Part shown: one piece after another, positions 61,660 through 64,000 of the stretch
How positions within the stretch are numbered: the stretch's first letter is position 1
How the letters are laid out: each line of letters begins with the position of its first letter
DNA from: Oscillospiraceae bacterium
Lineage (GTDB): Bacteria; Bacillota; Clostridia; Oscillospirales; Acutalibacteraceae
Direction of reading: 5' to 3'
Length of the DNA stretch: 64,000 nt
Assembly (NCBI GenBank): GCA_003526845.1
Contig: DPVM01000004.1
Location: forward strand, 1 to 64,000
Notes under the pieces: generated by a model
What the model saw: only the letters and a program-made list of their open reading frames with translations
Databases searched by the model: none
Told to the model about the DNA's origin: nothing
Program-made: the position numbers and the translations under genes

Positions 61660-61830
61660 CTCTTGAAAAATGAACTATATTTAGAACGCAAATATAATGC
61701 ACCCCACTACAAGAAATAGTGACAAATAATAGTAAAACCCTTTCGGTATGAAATTTATAATTCTTCAGCCTTGAAAGTTGTTTAAGGCATTTAATCAATA
61801 TTTTCAAGCGCCATATTTCACCTCAAAAAA

Positions 61831-64000
61831 TTAAACCAAGCCCCTATACTTTTCAAAAAACCTTTGAAGTATATCTATAATTTTTTGCTTGAGTTCGGAG
61901 CGATTTTTACCAGCACTACCAAAGCGTGAAACAGGCGGCATAATCTTGTCAATATCCGTTCCTGTTGTTTTAAGCACGCCGTCACGGAAAGAGTTATCAA
62001 TAAACTTGATTGTTTCTTCAGGCTTTAACCTCTGTTCTGTGATGATAGCATCAATATCCTGCTTTTTCTGCTCCTGAACAAATTTACCCCAATCATCGGT
62101 AACATTTGTTTCGACATTGATTGTACTGATAAAGCCATCAATAAGTTCTTTCTTTGAACGAAGCTGAAGAGATGCACTGATAGCCTTATCAATAGATGCA
62201 AGTATCTCTTTATCTTTGCAATTAGATTGATGATACTTTGCAACAAGCATAAGAATATAATCAATATTCACTTCAACTTGCTTTACAAGTTCCATTTCAA
62301 AAACAATATCATCCTTGATACTGTCTTTATCACCTTGAGGCTTTTTAAATTCTTGGTACAAGTCGTTGTATGTGCCCGTATAATCCTGAAAATCAATCGG
62401 CTTCAAGATTTCATTACCCTTAAAATCGTCAAAAGATGAAAGAATATTACGAAGTCGAAGAATATTACCAAACAAAATGATAAAATCTTTTTTTGCTGTT
62501 TCTCCGATAATTTGCTCACCGAGAGGATATTTTTGCAAAAGTTCGGCAATGCGTTCTTCATAACCCTTTTGTCTTTTACCCTTATCGTCTTCGTAGCCGT
62601 AATAATAATCGTTATATGATTTCAAAAGGACAATACCATTTGCCTCTTTATCGCCAAAAAGAGCAATAGCATCATTTGTTTCCTGTTGCAAATCTCTAAA
62701 GCAAACAATGTTGCCGTATGCCTTAACGGAATTGAGTATTCTGTTTGTTCTTGAATATGCCTGAATCAGACCGTGTTGCTTTAAGTTTTTATCAACCCAA
62801 AGGGTGTTGAGTGTTGTTGCATCAAAGCCGGTAAGGAACATATTTACAACAATTAAAAGGTCAACTTCTCTGTTTTTTACACGGTCGGAAAGGTCTTTGT
62901 AATAATCTTGAAAGCCCTTTGACGAAGTATCAAAATTGGTTTTGAATATCTTGTTATAATCATCAATGGCACTGTCAAGAAAATCACGGGAGGACTTATC
63001 AAGTGCTTCGGTATCAAAACTTTCATCGGCAAGAATACCGTCCTCATAACTTTCTTCATTCGCAGCATAAGAATAAATTGTAGCAATGGTTAAATCTTTA
63101 TTTTTCTCTTCAAGTTGCTTTTTGAATTCAAGATAATACTTTTTAGCCATAGGAATTGAGCTAACGGCAAACATTGAGTTAAAGCCGTTTATCCTTTGAC
63201 CTTTTAGGCTGTAATAAGCATTACGCATTGTTTTTGTATCAAAATTATCAATAATGTAGCTTACAATATTGGCAACTCTTTCGTGACCTTCAAGCACTTC
63301 TTCGGTATTGATAGCGGCAACCTGCTTGTCAGTCATACCGTCTTTTTTCTTAACGGTGTTGATATAATCAATTCTAAAAGGCAGAACATTGCCGTCATTG
63401 ATAGCGTCAACAATAGTATATGTGTGCAACTTATCACCAAAAGCCTGCTCGGTAGTACGCAAATCGGGGTGTGAGCCTGTGCCTGCATTAAGTGCAAAAA
63501 TAGGTGTACCGGTAAAACCGAAAATATGATAATTCTTAAAATATTTTACTATTCTTGTGTGCATATCGCCGAACTGTGAACGGTGGCATTCATCAAATAT
63601 AAGCACAATATGCTTGTCATAAACTTCGTGGTCCTTGTTCTTTTGAATAAACACATCAAGCTTTTGAATAGTAGTTACAATAATGCTTGAAGTGTCATCC
63701 TCAAGCTGTTTTTGAAGAATGGCGGTGTTTTTATTGCTGTTTGCAGCACCTTTTTCAAATCGGTCATATTCCTTGATTGTTTGATAGTCAAGGTCTTTAC
63801 GGTCAACTACAAAAAGCACTTTATCAATATACGGCAATTTTGATGCAAGAAGAGCCGTCTTAAAAGAGGTTAAGGTCTTGCCCGAACCTGTGGTATGCCA
63901 AATATATCCGCCTGCTTTGATTGTGCCTGTTCGCTTGTAGTTTGTCGAAACTTCAATGCGATTCAGTATTTTTTCAGTCGCTACAATCTGATACGGTCGC
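61831..64000 (-). CDS. hsdR: type I restriction enzyme R subunit (HsdR), partial
   Basis: The frame is open to the window edge, so the 5' end is missing. It begins in RPYQIVATEKILNRI and includes Walker A TTGSGKT, the DECH box in LIFDECHRSQFGD, FGFTGTPIF (motif III), and motif VI in YSRTNRILNS. These are the translocase motifs of HsdR. A C-terminal domain of about 300 residues follows. HsdR cuts DNA far from the site bound by HsdMS. hsdM and hsdS must lie beyond the right edge, if present. The first visible ATG (63837) is internal. Confidence 0.95.
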   Translation of the reverse strand, partial: RPYQIVATEKILNRIEVSTNYKRTGTIKAGGYIWHTTGSGKTLTSFKTALLASKLPYIDKVLFVVDRKDLDYQTIKEYDRFEKGAANSNKNTAILQKQLEDDTSSIIVTTIQKLDVFIQKNKDHEVYDKHIVLIFDECHRSQFGDMHTRIVKYFKNYHIFGFTGTPIFALNAGTGSHPDLRTTEQAFGDKLHTYTIVDAINDGNVLPFRIDYINTVKKKDGMTDKQVAAINTEEVLEGHERVANIVSYIIDNFDTKTMRNAYYSLKGQRINGFNSMFAVSSIPMAKKYYLEFKKQLEEKNKDLTIATIYSYAANEESYEDGILADESFDTEALDKSSRDFLDSAIDDYNKIFKTNFDTSSKGFQDYYKDLSDRVKNREVDLLIVVNMFLTGFDATTLNTLWVDKNLKQHGLIQAYSRTNRILNSVKAYGNIVCFRDLQQETNDAIALFGDKEANGIVLLKSYNDYYYGYEDDKGKRQKGYEERIAELLQKYPLGEQIIGETAKKDFIILFGNILRLRNILSSFDDFKGNEILKPIDFQDYTGTYNDLYQEFKKPQGDKDSIKDDIVFEMELVKQVEVNIDYILMLVAKYHQSNCKDKEILASIDKAISASLQLRSKKELIDGFISTINVETNVTDDWGKFVQEQKKQDIDAIITEQRLKPEETIKFIDNSFRDGVLKTTGTDIDKIMPPVSRFGSAGKNRSELKQKIIDILQRFFEKYRGLV

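Larger units (their letters stand above)
61127..61830. other. non-coding scar region with repeats
   Basis: About 700 bp with no gene I trust. It holds two copies of a 17-bp direct repeat, the second 105-bp repeat, a GC-rich patch (about 61375-61570) with a perfect hairpin (arms 61413-61422 and 61431-61440), and a terminator. The last 170 bp hold nothing I can name. Confidence 0.6.

Noticed and set aside
61127..61830. CRISPR array near the restriction gene
   Set aside because: The repeats here occur only twice, with unequal spacing and no cas genes; there is no array in the window.

Overview
The window is chromosomal DNA of low to moderate GC content from a spore-forming, Gram-positive Clostridia-type bacterium, most like the Ruminococcus/Oscillospiraceae gut anaerobes. 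The evidence is Clostridia-style gene pairs (ACT protein + UPF0210; TIGR03960 + TIGR03936 radical-SAM pair), sporulation-type genes (spoIIR, a cwlD-like amidase, a SpoIIM-like membrane protein, an M50 protease of SpoIVFB type), strong AGGAGG ribosome sites, a T-box, and plant-sugar genes (GH51 arabinofuranosidase, fucose operon). No species can be named from sequence alone.

Region 1 (1-9.8 kb): the end of a tRNA cluster, the ACT/UPF0210 pair, a PHP phosphatase, an Lrp regulator-aminotransferase-ispE run, spoIIR, two tRNA-Leu genes, a 2-hydroxyacid dehydrogenase, and a cwlD-like amidase overlapping radA.
Region 2 (10-19.5 kb): a Xer recombinase, then on the minus strand the queA-tgt-yajC-TIGR04086-SpoIIM-like run. 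The asd-dapA-dapB lysine/diaminopimelate operon follows on the plus strand, then a putP-like symporter with two 23-bp direct repeats at its promoter.
Region 3 (19.5-34.6 kb): a non-coding 307-bp element with 35-bp terminal inverted repeats and flanking TA, an aldo/keto reductase, cysE-cysS under a Cys T-box, recA-recX-rimO-pgsA, rpmB, an MscS channel, and a HAD/AlkD/EIIC-like operon. It ends with a GH51 arabinofuranosidase-DUF6171 pair and rplS with an L19-type leader.
Region 4 (34.7-48.1 kb): the radical-SAM pair, an M50 protease, ruvX, a class A PBP, a DEDD exonuclease, secG, and topoisomerase IV subunits (parE-parC). A Na+-pump decarboxylase beta subunit follows, with a small partner protein and a leader resembling the yybP-ykoY (manganese) riboswitch class.
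Region 5 (48.2-57.8 kb): a fucose operon (fucA-fucU-kinase-fucI) with a divergent AraC regulator, a secreted Ig-like protein, a 5'-truncated HD hydrolase, an SGNH hydrolase and a MATE exporter behind an attenuator.
Region 6 (57.9-64 kb): an accessory region. It has a hypothetical gene, a tyrosine integrase remnant, two ~105-bp direct repeats bracketing a MerR-controlled redox cassette with a decayed Fe-alcohol dehydrogenase fragment, a GC-rich patch between 17-bp direct repeats, and the 3' part of a type I restriction hsdR gene that runs off the window.

The window holds no obvious wholly new multi-gene system. The best candidates for new biology are the TA-flanked terminal-inverted-repeat element, the repeat-bounded redox cassette, several places where a terminator hairpin carries or directly precedes the next gene's ribosome site, and the apparent metal riboswitch on a sodium-pump operon.
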